A stretch of 29,370 nucleotides of DNA from AVCC01 sp041736255. GTDB taxonomy: Bacteria > Pseudomonadota > Gammaproteobacteria > Burkholderiales > Burkholderiaceae_D. Each line of letters starts with the position of its first letter. Within the stretch, counting starts at the first letter, position 1. The stretch spans positions 1 to 29,370 of the forward strand of contig JBGSTZ010000016.1 of the NCBI GenBank assembly GCA_041736255.1. The letters are read 5' to 3'. The translations under genes were made by a program, and so were the position numbers. The notes beneath the pieces were generated by a model, which did no database searches, was not told where the DNA came from, and saw only the letters and a list, made by a program, of their open reading frames with translations. Shown here piece after piece: positions 15,771-24,011 of the stretch.

Positions 15771-16040
15771 ATGTCAAACGTATTCATTGCGCTACAGATG
15801 AATGAAGAAACTCGCAGCATCATCGAAGCGATCGAAGAAGACAACCCGCACGCGATTGTCAACGAACAGCCTGCCATGGTGAAGATCGATGCGCCGCACA
15901 GCCTGACCATCAAGCGTCAAACGGTGGAAGACAAGATGGGGCGCGATTTCGATCTGCAAGAGCTGCATGTCCATCTGATCACGCTGTCCGGGCATATCGA
16001 TCAAACCGACGATGAATTTACCTTGAGCTGGGCGCACTAA
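15771..16040 (+). CDS. dmpM: Phenol hydroxylase effector protein DmpM
   Basis: 89-residue P2 component without cofactor. It docks on the oxygenase and tunes the diiron active site during turnover, like MmoB and TomoD. The family pattern is clear: VFIALQMNEETRSIIEAIEE at the start, then VKIDAP and FDLQELHVHLITLSG. An AAGGAAAA site precedes the ATG. It lies between dmpL and dmpN as usual. Confidence 0.95.
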   Translation: MSNVFIALQMNEETRSIIEAIEEDNPHAIVNEQPAMVKIDAPHSLTIKRQTVEDKMGRDFDLQELHVHLITLSGHIDQTDDEFTLSWAH

Positions 16041-16070
16041 GCGCGTCGGCCACCACGAAGGAGACAAGAC

Positions 16071-17621
16071 ATGGACATGAAAGCAAAAAAGAAGCTGGGT
16101 CTGAAAGAGCGTTATGCGGCGATGACCCGCGGCCTGGATTGGGAAACCACGTATCAGCCGATGGATGATGTATATCCATACGACAAGTTTGAAGGCATCA
16201 AGATTCACGACTGGGACAAGTGGGAAGATCCGTTCCGCCTGACCATGGACGCCTACTGGAAATACCAGGCCGAGAAGGAACGCAAGCTGTATGCGATTCT
16301 GGACGCCTTCAACCAGAACAACGGCCATCTGGGCGTAACTGACGCCCGTTACATCAATGCCTTGAAGCTGTTCATGACGGCAGTGTCGCCGCTGGAATAC
16401 ATGGCGCATCGCGGCTTTGCCCATGTCGGCCGGCAATTCCGTGGCGCCGGTGCACGGGTTGCGTGCCAGATGCAGTCGCTCGACGAACTGCGCCACGCCC
16501 AGACGCAAATCCATTCGCTGTCGAATTACAACAAGCATTACAACGGCTTTCACGACTGGCGTCACATGCATGACCGGGTTTGGTATCTGTCGGTGCCGAA
16601 GTCGTTCTTTGACGATGCCATCACCGCCGGCCCGTTCGAATACATGGTCGCCATCGGATTTTCGTTCGAATACGTCCTGACCAATCTGCTGTTCGTGCCC
16701 TTCATTTCCGGCGCTGCCTACAACGGCGACATGGGCGCGATGGCGTTCGGCTTCTCGGCCCAGTCGGACGAGGCGCGCCACATGACGCTCGGCCTGGAAA
16801 TGATCAAGTTCATGCTGGAGCAAGACCCGGCCAATCTGCCGATCGTGCAGGGCTGGATCGACAAATGGACCTGGCGCGGCGTGCGGGCGCTGACCCTGGT
16901 CGGCATGATGATGGATTACATGCTGCCCAAGCGCGTGATGAGCTGGAAGGAAGCATGGGAAGTGTATTTCGAGGAAAGCGGCGGCGCGCTGTTCAAGGAT
17001 TTGGCGCGCTACGGCATCACCGTGCCGAAGTGCGTGGAGCAGGCCACCATCGAAAAGGAACATCTGACCCATCAAGCCTGGGCCACGTTCTATCAGTACG
17101 GCGCTGCCGCCGGATTCCAGACCTGGATTCCGGAAAAGGAAGAGCTCGACTGGCTGTCGGAAAAATATCCGAACACCTTCGACAAATACTATCGCCCGCG
17201 CCTCGAATACTGGGGCGAGCAGGCGAAGCAAGGCAAGCGCTTCTACAACAAGACGCTGCCGATGCTGTGCCAGTGCTGCCAGATTCCGATGCTGTTCACC
17301 GAGCCGGATGATCCGACCAAGATTTGCTATCGCGAGTCCGATTACAAGGACGAGAAATACCATTTCTGCTCGGACCACTGCAAGGACATCTTCGACCACG
17401 AGCCGGAGAAATACGTGCAGGCATGGATGCCGGTGCATCAGATTTATCAGGGCAACTGTTTCAAGCCCGACGCCGATCCGAGCGCCGAAGGTTTCGATCC
17501 GCTGGCATCGGTGCTGGACTGGTACAACATCCAGTTCGGCCGCGACAACCTCGACTTTGAAGGTTCCGAAGATCAGAAGAATTTCGAAGCCTGGCGCCAG
17601 ATGGCCAAAAGCAATACCTGA
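16071..17621 (+). CDS. dmpN: Phenol hydroxylase alpha (diiron) subunit DmpN
   Basis: 516-residue catalytic subunit that hydroxylates phenol to catechol with O2. The carboxylate-bridged diiron ligands are visible: Glu109 (PLEYMAH), Glu139 and His142 (DELRHAQ), Glu200 (GFSFEY), Glu234 and His237 (DEARHMT), giving the two ExxH motifs of bacterial multicomponent monooxygenases. The C-terminal region carries a cysteine-rich segment (CQCCQIP, then FCSDHCKDIFDHEPE) of the YHS type found in this subunit. AAGGAGA precedes the ATG. All key residues are intact. Confidence 0.97.
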   Translation: MDMKAKKKLGLKERYAAMTRGLDWETTYQPMDDVYPYDKFEGIKIHDWDKWEDPFRLTMDAYWKYQAEKERKLYAILDAFNQNNGHLGVTDARYINALKLFMTAVSPLEYMAHRGFAHVGRQFRGAGARVACQMQSLDELRHAQTQIHSLSNYNKHYNGFHDWRHMHDRVWYLSVPKSFFDDAITAGPFEYMVAIGFSFEYVLTNLLFVPFISGAAYNGDMGAMAFGFSAQSDEARHMTLGLEMIKFMLEQDPANLPIVQGWIDKWTWRGVRALTLVGMMMDYMLPKRVMSWKEAWEVYFEESGGALFKDLARYGITVPKCVEQATIEKEHLTHQAWATFYQYGAAAGFQTWIPEKEELDWLSEKYPNTFDKYYRPRLEYWGEQAKQGKRFYNKTLPMLCQCCQIPMLFTEPDDPTKICYRESDYKDEKYHFCSDHCKDIFDHEPEKYVQAWMPVHQIYQGNCFKPDADPSAEGFDPLASVLDWYNIQFGRDNLDFEGSEDQKNFEAWRQMAKSNT

Positions 17622-17711
17622 GCAATCAACGACAAACCAACAACCAGAAATTTGCAGGCGGGCATCCAGTGCAAACCCGTGCCCGCCCTGCGCAACACCA
17701 AGGAGACCAGC

Positions 17712-18071
17712 ATGGCAGTCGTAGCAATCAAGCCTTACATCGGCGAGGTCAAGGATGGCGCCGATAAATTTCACGGCAATCAGCTGCTGTATATCGGCTG
17801 GGAAGATCACTTGTTTTTCTGCGCCCCGTTCGCCTTTCCATTCCCGCCGGCGATGCGTTTCGGCGACGTCGTCGAACAAGTGTTGCCCGGTGCTTTCGGC
17901 GTGCATCCCGATTGGGGTCAGGTCGAATGGAGCCGCGCCGAATGGTTCAAGTCGGGCCGGCCGTGGACGCCTGATTTCAATTTGTCGCTGGCTGAAAACG
18001 GCCTCAGGCACAAGGACGTAATCCGTTTCCGCACGCCAGGACTGACGGGCATCAAAGGCTCGTGTAGTTAA
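17712..18071 (+). CDS. dmpO: Phenol hydroxylase gamma subunit DmpO
   Basis: 119-residue P4 subunit of the oxygenase. It shows the family features YIGWEDHLFFCAPFAFPFPP and the C-terminal KDVIRFRTPGLTGIKGSCS. The frame is open from 17652, but AAGGAGACCAGC directly before the ATG at 17712 decides the start. The 90-base gap after dmpN is the longest inside the hydroxylase block, with no feature I can identify. Confidence 0.94.
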   Translation: MAVVAIKPYIGEVKDGADKFHGNQLLYIGWEDHLFFCAPFAFPFPPAMRFGDVVEQVLPGAFGVHPDWGQVEWSRAEWFKSGRPWTPDFNLSLAENGLRHKDVIRFRTPGLTGIKGSCS

Positions 18072-18095
18072 GCCATCGATTAAGGAAAGTTCGCC

Positions 18096-19157
18096 ATGAG
18101 TTATCAGCTCACCATTGAACCGCTCGGCCAGACGATTGAAGTCGAAGACGGACAAACCATTCTCGACGCCAGCCTGCGGGCGGGCATTTATCTGCCGCAT
18201 GCCTGCTGCCACGGCCTGTGTGCGACCTGCAAGATCCAGGTGGTCGTGGGCGACAACGACCACGGCGAAGCATCCGATTTCGCTTTGATGGATTACGAAC
18301 GCGAGGAAGGTCTGTGCCTGGCCTGTTGCGCCACGCTGGAATCGGATTTGACCATCGAGGCCGACATCGAAGTCGAGGTCGATGCACAAAATCTGCTGGT
18401 GCAGGATTTTGGCGGCACCGTCAGCCGGATCGAAAACCTGTCGCCCACCATCAAGGGGATCTGGATCAAGCTTGATGACGCAGCCGGCATGTGTTTTCAG
18501 GCCGGCCAGTACATCAACCTGCACCTGCCGGGCGAAACCACCAGCCGCGCTTTTTCGCTGGCCAATCCGCCCTCGGCGGCAGGTGAGGTGGAATTAAATA
18601 TCCGCCGCGTCCCCGGCGGGCGGGTGACGAGCTGGGTTCATGAAACCCTGCAGGTCGGCGATCAGGTCAAGTTGTCGGGTCCATATGGCCGCTTCTTCGT
18701 GCGCAAGTCGGCCGCGTTGCCGCACCTGTTTCTGGCTGGCGGCTCGGGGCTGTCCAGTCCGCGTTCGATGATCCTCGATCTGCTCGACGAAAGCTGCACC
18801 CAGCCGATCACGCTGGTGTATGGCGCCCGCAGCCGTGACGAGCTGTATTACCACGAAGATTTCGTCGCACTGGCACAGCAGCATCCGAACTTCACCTACG
18901 TCCCGGCGCTGTCGAATCTGGCGGAGGGCAGCGACTGGAGCGGCTATCAGGGCTTCGTGCACGACGCCGCCAAAGCGCATTTCGACAACGACTTTCGCGG
19001 TCACAAGGCATATCTGTGCGGACCGCCGGTGATGATCGACGCCTGCATCACAACCCTGATGCAGGGGCGCTTGTTCGAGCGCGACATCTATACCGAAAAA
19101 TTCTTTTCGGCCGCCGATGCGCAGCAGGTCAGAAGTCCTCTGTTCAAGAAGATATGA
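18096..19157 (+). CDS. dmpP: Phenol hydroxylase reductase DmpP
   Basis: 353-residue reductase passing electrons from NADH through FAD and a [2Fe-2S] cluster to the oxygenase. The N-terminal plant-type ferredoxin domain has Cys37, Cys42, Cys45 and Cys77 (HACCHGLCATC ... CLACC). The FAD domain has SRAFSLANPP, equivalent to RxYS, and the nucleotide-binding domain has LAGGSGLSSPRSM and the terminal YLCGPPVM. AAGGAAAG precedes the ATG at 18096. The next gene begins one base after its stop. Confidence 0.96.
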   Translation: MSYQLTIEPLGQTIEVEDGQTILDASLRAGIYLPHACCHGLCATCKIQVVVGDNDHGEASDFALMDYEREEGLCLACCATLESDLTIEADIEVEVDAQNLLVQDFGGTVSRIENLSPTIKGIWIKLDDAAGMCFQAGQYINLHLPGETTSRAFSLANPPSAAGEVELNIRRVPGGRVTSWVHETLQVGDQVKLSGPYGRFFVRKSAALPHLFLAGGSGLSSPRSMILDLLDESCTQPITLVYGARSRDELYYHEDFVALAQQHPNFTYVPALSNLAEGSDWSGYQGFVHDAAKAHFDNDFRGHKAYLCGPPVMIDACITTLMQGRLFERDIYTEKFFSAADAQQVRSPLFKKI

Positions 19158-19158
19158 A

Positions 19159-19464
19159 ATGCCGCACTTCACTATCACCATCGAGGAGACCGGCGAGACC
19201 TTCCGTTGTTCGGATCGGCAGTCGCTGCTGGTTGGCATGGAGTCGCTCGGCAAGAAAGGCATCCCGGTCGGTTGCCGCAGCGGTGGTTGCGGGGTGTGCA
19301 AGATCAAAGTCGTTGAGGGCAGTTATCAGAAGCGTGTGATGAGCCGCGAGCATGTCAGTGAAGAGGATGAGGCCGAAGGGTGCCTGCTGGCGTGCCGCGT
19401 TGTGCCGAACAGCGATGTGAGATTAAAGGTGCTGGGAATGATGAAAAAGAATGTATGCCGGTGA
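19159..19464 (+). CDS. dmpQ: DmpQ/XylT-type plant ferredoxin
   Basis: 101-residue ferredoxin with a [2Fe-2S] motif at Cys39, Cys44, Cys47 and Cys79 (GCRSGGCGVCKIKV ... CLLACRV). XylT, the homologue, reduces the oxidised iron of catechol 2,3-dioxygenase and so rescues the enzyme after inactivation by substituted catechols. The gene lies directly before dmpB, as in other clusters, supporting that role. The ATG at 19159 is one base after the dmpP stop, with the weak site AAGAAGATATGAA inside dmpP, so translation is probably coupled. Confidence 0.93.
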   Translation: MPHFTITIEETGETFRCSDRQSLLVGMESLGKKGIPVGCRSGGCGVCKIKVVEGSYQKRVMSREHVSEEDEAEGCLLACRVVPNSDVRLKVLGMMKKNVCR

Positions 19465-19531
19465 CGGTGCCCGTTCAATGAATTAGAAAGTTGTTTTAAT
19501 TAACCAAAGCTTTGCACAGGAGGAGATAACC

Positions 19532-20458
19532 ATGGCAATGACAGGAGTTTTACGACCGGGACATGCGCAGTTGCGCGTGCTGGATATGGAAGAATCGGTG
19601 AAGTTCTACACCGAAGTGATGGGTTTGATCGATGTTGGCCGTGATCAGCAGGGCCGCGCGTACTTCAAGTGCTGGGACGAGCGTGACCACCACAGCCTCG
19701 TGCTGCGCCAGGCTGACCGCGCCGGTCTCGACCACTTTGCTTTCAAGGTGCTCGATAAGAAGACACTCGCACAACTCGACCGCAATCTGAAAGAGTTCGG
19801 GGTGCAAACCGAGCGTATGCCCGCCGGCGAAATGCTCAACACCGGCGAACGCGTGCGCTTCAAGATCCCGACCGGCCACACGATCGAGTTGTACGCGGAG
19901 AAGCTGGACGTCGGCAACGGCATGCCATACACCAATCCGGAAGCATGGGTGCCAAACCTGCCGGGCATCGGGCCGATCCGCATGGATCACTGCCTGATCT
20001 ATGGCGGCGATATCGACGGCAACCGCAAACTGTTTGAGGAGGTGCTGGGTTTCTCGCTGGTCGAGCGCATCAAGCTGGAAGACGGCAGCACCGACCTCGC
20101 TACCTGGCTGACGTGCTCGGCCAAGGCGCATGACCTCGCGATGGTGCGGCACTCGGAAGACGACAAGCTGCATCACGTATCGTTCCGCCTCGAGAGCTGG
20201 GAGCAGGTATTGCGCGCGGCCGATCTGATGTCGATGCATCGGGTCTCGATCGATGCCGGCCCGACGCGGCACGGTGTCACGCGCGGCACCACCATTTATT
20301 TCTTCGACCCGTCGGGCAACCGGCTGGAAACCTTCTGCGGCGGTTACGACTTCTATCCGGACATGCATCCGATCACCTGGACCTGGGACGAAGTCGGCGC
20401 CGGCGTGTTCTATCACGACCGAAAGCTCAATGAGCGCTTCCTGTCGGTGGTGACCTGA
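19532..20458 (+). CDS. dmpB: Catechol 2,3-dioxygenase DmpB
   Basis: Extradiol dioxygenase that opens catechol to 2-hydroxymuconic semialdehyde. The 308-residue, two-domain vicinal-oxygen-chelate protein has iron ligands His153 (MDHCLIYGG), His214 or 215 (KLHHVSF) and Glu266 (GNRLETFCGG), matching XylE/DmpB. A strong AGGAGGAG site lies before the ATG at 19532. The product is the yellow intermediate handled by DmpC; the hydrolase DmpD that could also use it is broken. Confidence 0.97.
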   Translation: MAMTGVLRPGHAQLRVLDMEESVKFYTEVMGLIDVGRDQQGRAYFKCWDERDHHSLVLRQADRAGLDHFAFKVLDKKTLAQLDRNLKEFGVQTERMPAGEMLNTGERVRFKIPTGHTIELYAEKLDVGNGMPYTNPEAWVPNLPGIGPIRMDHCLIYGGDIDGNRKLFEEVLGFSLVERIKLEDGSTDLATWLTCSAKAHDLAMVRHSEDDKLHHVSFRLESWEQVLRAADLMSMHRVSIDAGPTRHGVTRGTTIYFFDPSGNRLETFCGGYDFYPDMHPITWTWDEVGAGVFYHDRKLNERFLSVVT

Positions 20459-20459
20459 G

Positions 20460-20909
20460 ATGGAAGTGCGCACTGCAACGCCGGGCATTACCTGGGAGGC
20501 CGCCAGTGCCGCCGCGCACGCTGCGCTGCGGCACGCCGAGGCGAACGGCTGGCGCATCAACGTGGCGGTGGTTGATCGCGGCGGCAGCCTGATGGCGTTT
20601 CTTCGCATGCCGTGCGCATACATTCATTCGATCGATATCGCCATCGACAAGGCGTATACCGCAGCCAGCTTCGGTTTCCCGACCAGGGACTGGATGGCGG
20701 CGGTCGGCCACGACGACGGCATGAAGCTGGGCTTCTCCGCACAGCCAAGACTGATCGTGTTCGGCGGCGGCTTGCCTATCCGTGCCGCTGCTGTCGCTGC
20801 TGCCGATGACCGCGAATGGATCGGCGGCATCGGCGTATCAGGCGCCTCGGAAGCGCAGGACGAGGACTGTGCGCGTGCAGGTCTGGCCGCTATTGGCATG
20901 GCAGGCTGA
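20460..20909 (+). CDS. GlcG/HbpS-family protein in the meta operon
   Basis: 149-residue member of the GlcG/HbpS (DUF336) family, with the hallmark NVAVVDRGGSLMAFLRMPCA, then IDIAIDKAYTAASF, and the C-terminal GGIGVSGASEAQDEDCARAG. Family members bind small ligands such as heme, but the biochemical role in aromatic pathways is not established. There is no signal peptide. Its ATG is one base from the dmpB stop, so it is made together with catechol dioxygenase. A part in protecting or loading DmpB, or in handling an unstable intermediate, is inference only. Confidence 0.88.
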   Translation: MEVRTATPGITWEAASAAAHAALRHAEANGWRINVAVVDRGGSLMAFLRMPCAYIHSIDIAIDKAYTAASFGFPTRDWMAAVGHDDGMKLGFSAQPRLIVFGGGLPIRAAAVAAADDREWIGGIGVSGASEAQDEDCARAGLAAIGMAG

Positions 20910-20939
20910 TTTTTTGAATTCCAAATTGGAGAAAATTAC

Positions 20940-22400
20940 ATGAAGCAGATCAGGAATTTTATCAACGGTGAATACGTTACCAACGTAAGCGGCAAGACGT
21001 ACGAGAAACGTAATCCGGTCGACAATTCGCTGATCGGCAACGTCTATGAAGCCGGCAAGCCGGAAGTCGATGCCGCCGTTGCGGCCGCCAAGGCCGCGCT
21101 GCACGGCCCCTGGGGCCAGTTGTCGGTGGTGGAACGGGTGACCATGCTCGATGCCATTGCCAATGAGATCAACCGCCGCTTCGATGACTTCCTGCAGGCC
21201 GAAATCGCCGACACCGGCAAGCCGCTCAGCCTGGCATCGCACATCGACATTCCGCGCGGCGCCGCCAATTTCAAGATTTTTGCCGACACCATCAAGAACG
21301 CCTCGACCGAATCGTTCGAGATGCGCACCCCCGACGGCAAGACCGCACGCAGCTACGGCGTGCGCACCCCGCGCGGCGTCATCGCCGTGGTCTGCCCGTG
21401 GAACCTGCCGCTGCTGCTGATGACCTGGAAGGTCGGCCCGGCGCTGGCCTGCGGCAACACAGTGGTCGTCAAACCCTCTGAAGCCACCCCGAGCACCGCC
21501 ACCCTGCTGGGCGAAGTGATGAACAAAGTCGGCGTGCCGCGCGGTGTGTATAACGTGGTGAACGGCTTCGGCGTGGATTCCGCCGGCGCTTTCCTGACCG
21601 CCAACCCGGATGTGAACGGCATCACCTTCACCGGTGAAACCAGGACCGGTACCGCCATCATGAAAGCCGGCGCCGACGGCATTCGTCCGGTGTCGCTGGA
21701 ACTGGGTGGCAAGAACGCCGCCGTGGTGTTCGCCGACTGCGACTTCGACAACGCCATCGACACCGTCACCCGCTCGGCCTTCGAGAATTGCGGCCAGGTT
21801 TGTCTGGGCACAGAGCGCATTTACGTCGAGCGTCCGATCTTCGACAAGTTCGTTGCCGCCTTGAAGGTCAAGGCTGAAGGAATGAAACCCGGGCGCCCGT
21901 TTGATGCCGACACCAAGATCGGCCCGCTGGTCAGCAAGATTCACCAGCAGAAAGTGTTGTCGTACTACGCGAAGGCCAAGGCCGAGGGTGCCCACATCGT
22001 CTTTGGCGGCGGTGTGCCCGACATGCCGGAAGACCTGCAGGACGGCTGCTGGGTGCAGCCGACCATCTGGACCGGCCTGCCGGAAACCGCCACCGTCGTG
22101 CGCGAAGAAATCTTCGGGCCGTGCTGCCACATCCAGCCCTTTGATACCGAAGAAGAAGCGGTACGCATGGCTAACGACACCAAATACGGCCTTGCCACCT
22201 CGATCTACACCCAGGACATCAGCCGCGCCAGTCGTCTGGCTGCGCAGATCGAAGTGGGCCTGTGCTGGATCAACAGCTGGTTCCTGCGCGACCTGCGCAC
22301 CCCGTTCGGCGGCTCCAAGCAGTCCGGCATCGGGCGTGAAGGCGGCGTTCATTCGCTCGAGTTTTACACCGAGCTGCGCAATGTGATGATCAAGTATTGA
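20940..22400 (+). CDS. dmpC: 2-Hydroxymuconic semialdehyde dehydrogenase DmpC
   Basis: NAD-dependent aldehyde dehydrogenase, 486 residues, converting 2-hydroxymuconic semialdehyde to 4-oxalocrotonate (2-hydroxymuconate). The catalytic cysteine is Cys288 (ENCGQVCLGTER) and the general base Glu254 (LELGGKNAAV). The start KQIRNFINGEYV and the end SIYTQDISRAS ... GREGGVHSLEFYTELRNV are typical of the DmpC/XylG subfamily. A GGAGAAAA site precedes the ATG. With dmpD lost, this enzyme appears to be the only local exit for the ring-cleavage product. Confidence 0.96.
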   Translation: MKQIRNFINGEYVTNVSGKTYEKRNPVDNSLIGNVYEAGKPEVDAAVAAAKAALHGPWGQLSVVERVTMLDAIANEINRRFDDFLQAEIADTGKPLSLASHIDIPRGAANFKIFADTIKNASTESFEMRTPDGKTARSYGVRTPRGVIAVVCPWNLPLLLMTWKVGPALACGNTVVVKPSEATPSTATLLGEVMNKVGVPRGVYNVVNGFGVDSAGAFLTANPDVNGITFTGETRTGTAIMKAGADGIRPVSLELGGKNAAVVFADCDFDNAIDTVTRSAFENCGQVCLGTERIYVERPIFDKFVAALKVKAEGMKPGRPFDADTKIGPLVSKIHQQKVLSYYAKAKAEGAHIVFGGGVPDMPEDLQDGCWVQPTIWTGLPETATVVREEIFGPCCHIQPFDTEEEAVRMANDTKYGLATSIYTQDISRASRLAAQIEVGLCWINSWFLRDLRTPFGGSKQSGIGREGGVHSLEFYTELRNVMIKY

Positions 22401-22412
22401 TGGCTCAGCGAT

Positions 22413-22512
22413 GAATGTAAATCCATCATTGCCAATGGCATCGCCAACAACTATCACGACGCCGGTTCTGCTGGATCACGGCTCCGGCCCCGGCGTTATC
22501 GCGGCAGTGTCG
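22413..22512 (+). pseudogene. dmpD: Remnant of dmpD (2-hydroxymuconic semialdehyde hydrolase)
   Basis: In the 176-base gap between dmpC and dmpE one frame reads SIIANGIANNYHDAGS (22422-22469). The adjacent frame continues PVLLDHGSGPGVIAA (22462-22506). Together they reproduce the N-terminus of DmpD/XylF hydrolases, which runs (V/I)ANGIxxNYHDAGxGxPVLLIHGSGPGV. The frames overlap at GCCGGTTCTG, as if a few codons were lost by slippage between short repeats. The remaining 240 or so residues, including the nucleophile serine and the catalytic Asp and His, are gone. The position between dmpC and dmpE is exactly where dmpD sits in Pseudomonas CF600-type operons. Confidence 0.75.
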
Positions 22513-22576
22513 TGTGATTGCAGCGAGCGGCTTGCGGATAAAAAGTCATAACCTCACTTTATTAGGACAAAACACT

Positions 22577-23359
22577 ATGGAACAAAACACCATCACCCAA
22601 CTCGGCGACGAACTGTTTCAGGCGCTGCGCAACTGCCGAACGGTGGCGCCGCTGACAGAGCGTCATCCCGAGATCACGATCAAAGATGCGTACCACATAC
22701 AGCAGCAGATGCTGGCACGCCGCATCGAGCAGGGCGCACATGTGGTTGGCAAGAAGATAGGCGTCACCAGCGCCGCGGTGATGAACATGCTGAATGTGCA
22801 TCAGCCCGACTTCGGCTACCTGCTCGACACCATGATCTATAACGAAGGCGAAGCGATTCCGATGAGCGGCCTGATCCAGCCCAAGGCCGAAGGCGAAATC
22901 GCCTTCATCCTCAAGCATGACCTGATAGGGCCGGGCATCAGCAACGCCGATGTGTTGCGCGCCACCGAATGCGTGATGCCGTGCTTCGAAATCGTTGATT
23001 CGCGCATCACTGACTGGAAAATCAAGATCCAGGACACCGTCGCCGACAACGCTTCCTGCGGCGTATTCGTGCTGGGCGACCAGGCGGTCGATCCGCGCAA
23101 GGTCGATCTGCTGACCTGCGGCATGGTGCTGGAAAAAAACGGGGAAATCATCGCCACCGGTGCCGGCGCTGCGGCGCTGGGCAGTCCGGTGAATGCGGTC
23201 GCCTGGCTGGCCAACACGATGGGCAAGCTCGGCATCCCGCTGAAAGCCGGCGAAGTGATCCTGTCCGGTTCGCTGGCGGCGATGTTTGCGGTCAAGGCCG
23301 GCGACAACCTGCGCGTCACGATAGGCGGCATCGGCGGCTGCTCGGTGCGTTTTTATTGA
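22577..23359 (+). CDS. dmpE: 2-Oxopent-4-enoate hydratase DmpE
   Basis: 260-residue hydratase adding water to 2-hydroxypenta-2,4-dienoate to give 4-hydroxy-2-oxovalerate. It belongs to the same fold family as DmpH. Diagnostic segments are VGKKIGVTS, QPKAEGEIAFILKHDL (acidic metal ligands), PCFEIVDSRITDWKIKIQDT and the VADNASCGVFVLG stretch. The frame opens at 22514, but MEQNTITQLGDELFQA from the ATG at 22577, with AGGACAAAA upstream, is the natural start. In such pathways it forms a complex with DmpH. Confidence 0.94.
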   Translation: MEQNTITQLGDELFQALRNCRTVAPLTERHPEITIKDAYHIQQQMLARRIEQGAHVVGKKIGVTSAAVMNMLNVHQPDFGYLLDTMIYNEGEAIPMSGLIQPKAEGEIAFILKHDLIGPGISNADVLRATECVMPCFEIVDSRITDWKIKIQDTVADNASCGVFVLGDQAVDPRKVDLLTCGMVLEKNGEIIATGAGAAALGSPVNAVAWLANTMGKLGIPLKAGEVILSGSLAAMFAVKAGDNLRVTIGGIGGCSVRFY

Positions 23360-23373
23360 AACAGGGTGTTGCG

Positions 23374-23988
23374 ATGTCAACCGCGGGACACTCCACTACA
23401 GCAACAGACCAGGCCAAAGGCGCGGTCACGGTGCTCATCACGCGCCGCGTCAAGGCAGGTCACGAACCGATGTTCGAATGGGCGATGGGCGACATGACGG
23501 CCACTGCAAGCGGCTTCCCTGGTTACCTGGGCGGGCAGCTGATACAACCCGGCGATGATGGCGACAGCGACGAGCCTAGCTTGTATCACGTTGTGTTCGC
23601 TTTTGATGCTGCCGATCACCTGCAGGCTTGGCAACAGTCGTCAGCACGCACTCTCGCACTGGCGGCGGTTGCACCGCATATCGAGAGCCAGACAGTGCGC
23701 CAGGTCAGCGGCCTGGGCCACTGGTTTGCTGCGCCTGCCGGCCCGAAACAAAACGCACCGCCGCGCTGGAAAGTGGCGGTTGTGACCTGGATCGGGATTT
23801 GCCCGACGGTGTATTTGCTGTTTTTGCTGCTGGGTCCGCTGCTGCAATCGTGGCCCTTGCTGCCGCGGGTGATGTTGCTGACGTCACTGGTGGTGACAGT
23901 CATGACCTGGGTGGTGGCGCCCCAATTGACGCAGTTGCTCAAGCCTTGGCTGTACCCGGCCAAGCGGGACAGCACCTTAATTGTTTGA
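23374..23988 (+). CDS. ABM-domain membrane protein in the meta operon
   Basis: 204-residue protein. Residues 18-105 resemble an antibiotic-biosynthesis-monooxygenase (ABM, YgiN-like) dimeric alpha-beta barrel: VTVLITRRVKAGHEPMFEWA, then GFPGYLGGQL, YHVVFAFDAADHLQAWQQS. The C-terminal part has two hydrophobic helices (about 130-153 and 158-180). ABM domains include cofactor-free quinol oxygenases and heme-degrading enzymes, but many are uncharacterised. The catalytic role here, if any, is unknown. It lies between dmpE and dmpF with gaps of 14 and 23 bases, so it is cotranscribed. A TTG overlapping the dmpE stop could start it six codons earlier; the ATG at 23374 with AGGG upstream is preferred. 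Confidence 0.82.
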   Translation: MSTAGHSTTATDQAKGAVTVLITRRVKAGHEPMFEWAMGDMTATASGFPGYLGGQLIQPGDDGDSDEPSLYHVVFAFDAADHLQAWQQSSARTLALAAVAPHIESQTVRQVSGLGHWFAAPAGPKQNAPPRWKVAVVTWIGICPTVYLLFLLLGPLLQSWPLLPRVMLLTSLVVTVMTWVVAPQLTQLLKPWLYPAKRDSTLIV

Positions 23989-24011
23989 AATTACCTTCTG
24001 AAAGGGTTTGT

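Noticed and set aside
15792..18524. Long 910-codon open frame on the minus strand opposite dmpN, dmpO and dmpP
   Set aside because: It lies wholly opposite genes with intact catalytic residues and good ribosome sites. Its translation is low-complexity and matches nothing; it arises from GC-rich codon bias.
20838..22457. 539-codon minus-strand open frame opposite dmpC
   Set aside because: Shadow of dmpC, without a ribosome site or recognisable domain.
22411..22551. Small 46-codon open frame starting at ATG 22411 as a new short gene
   Set aside because: Its only recognisable part (PVLLDHGSGPGV) is a piece of DmpD, and the preceding DmpD residues are in another frame, so it is a remnant.
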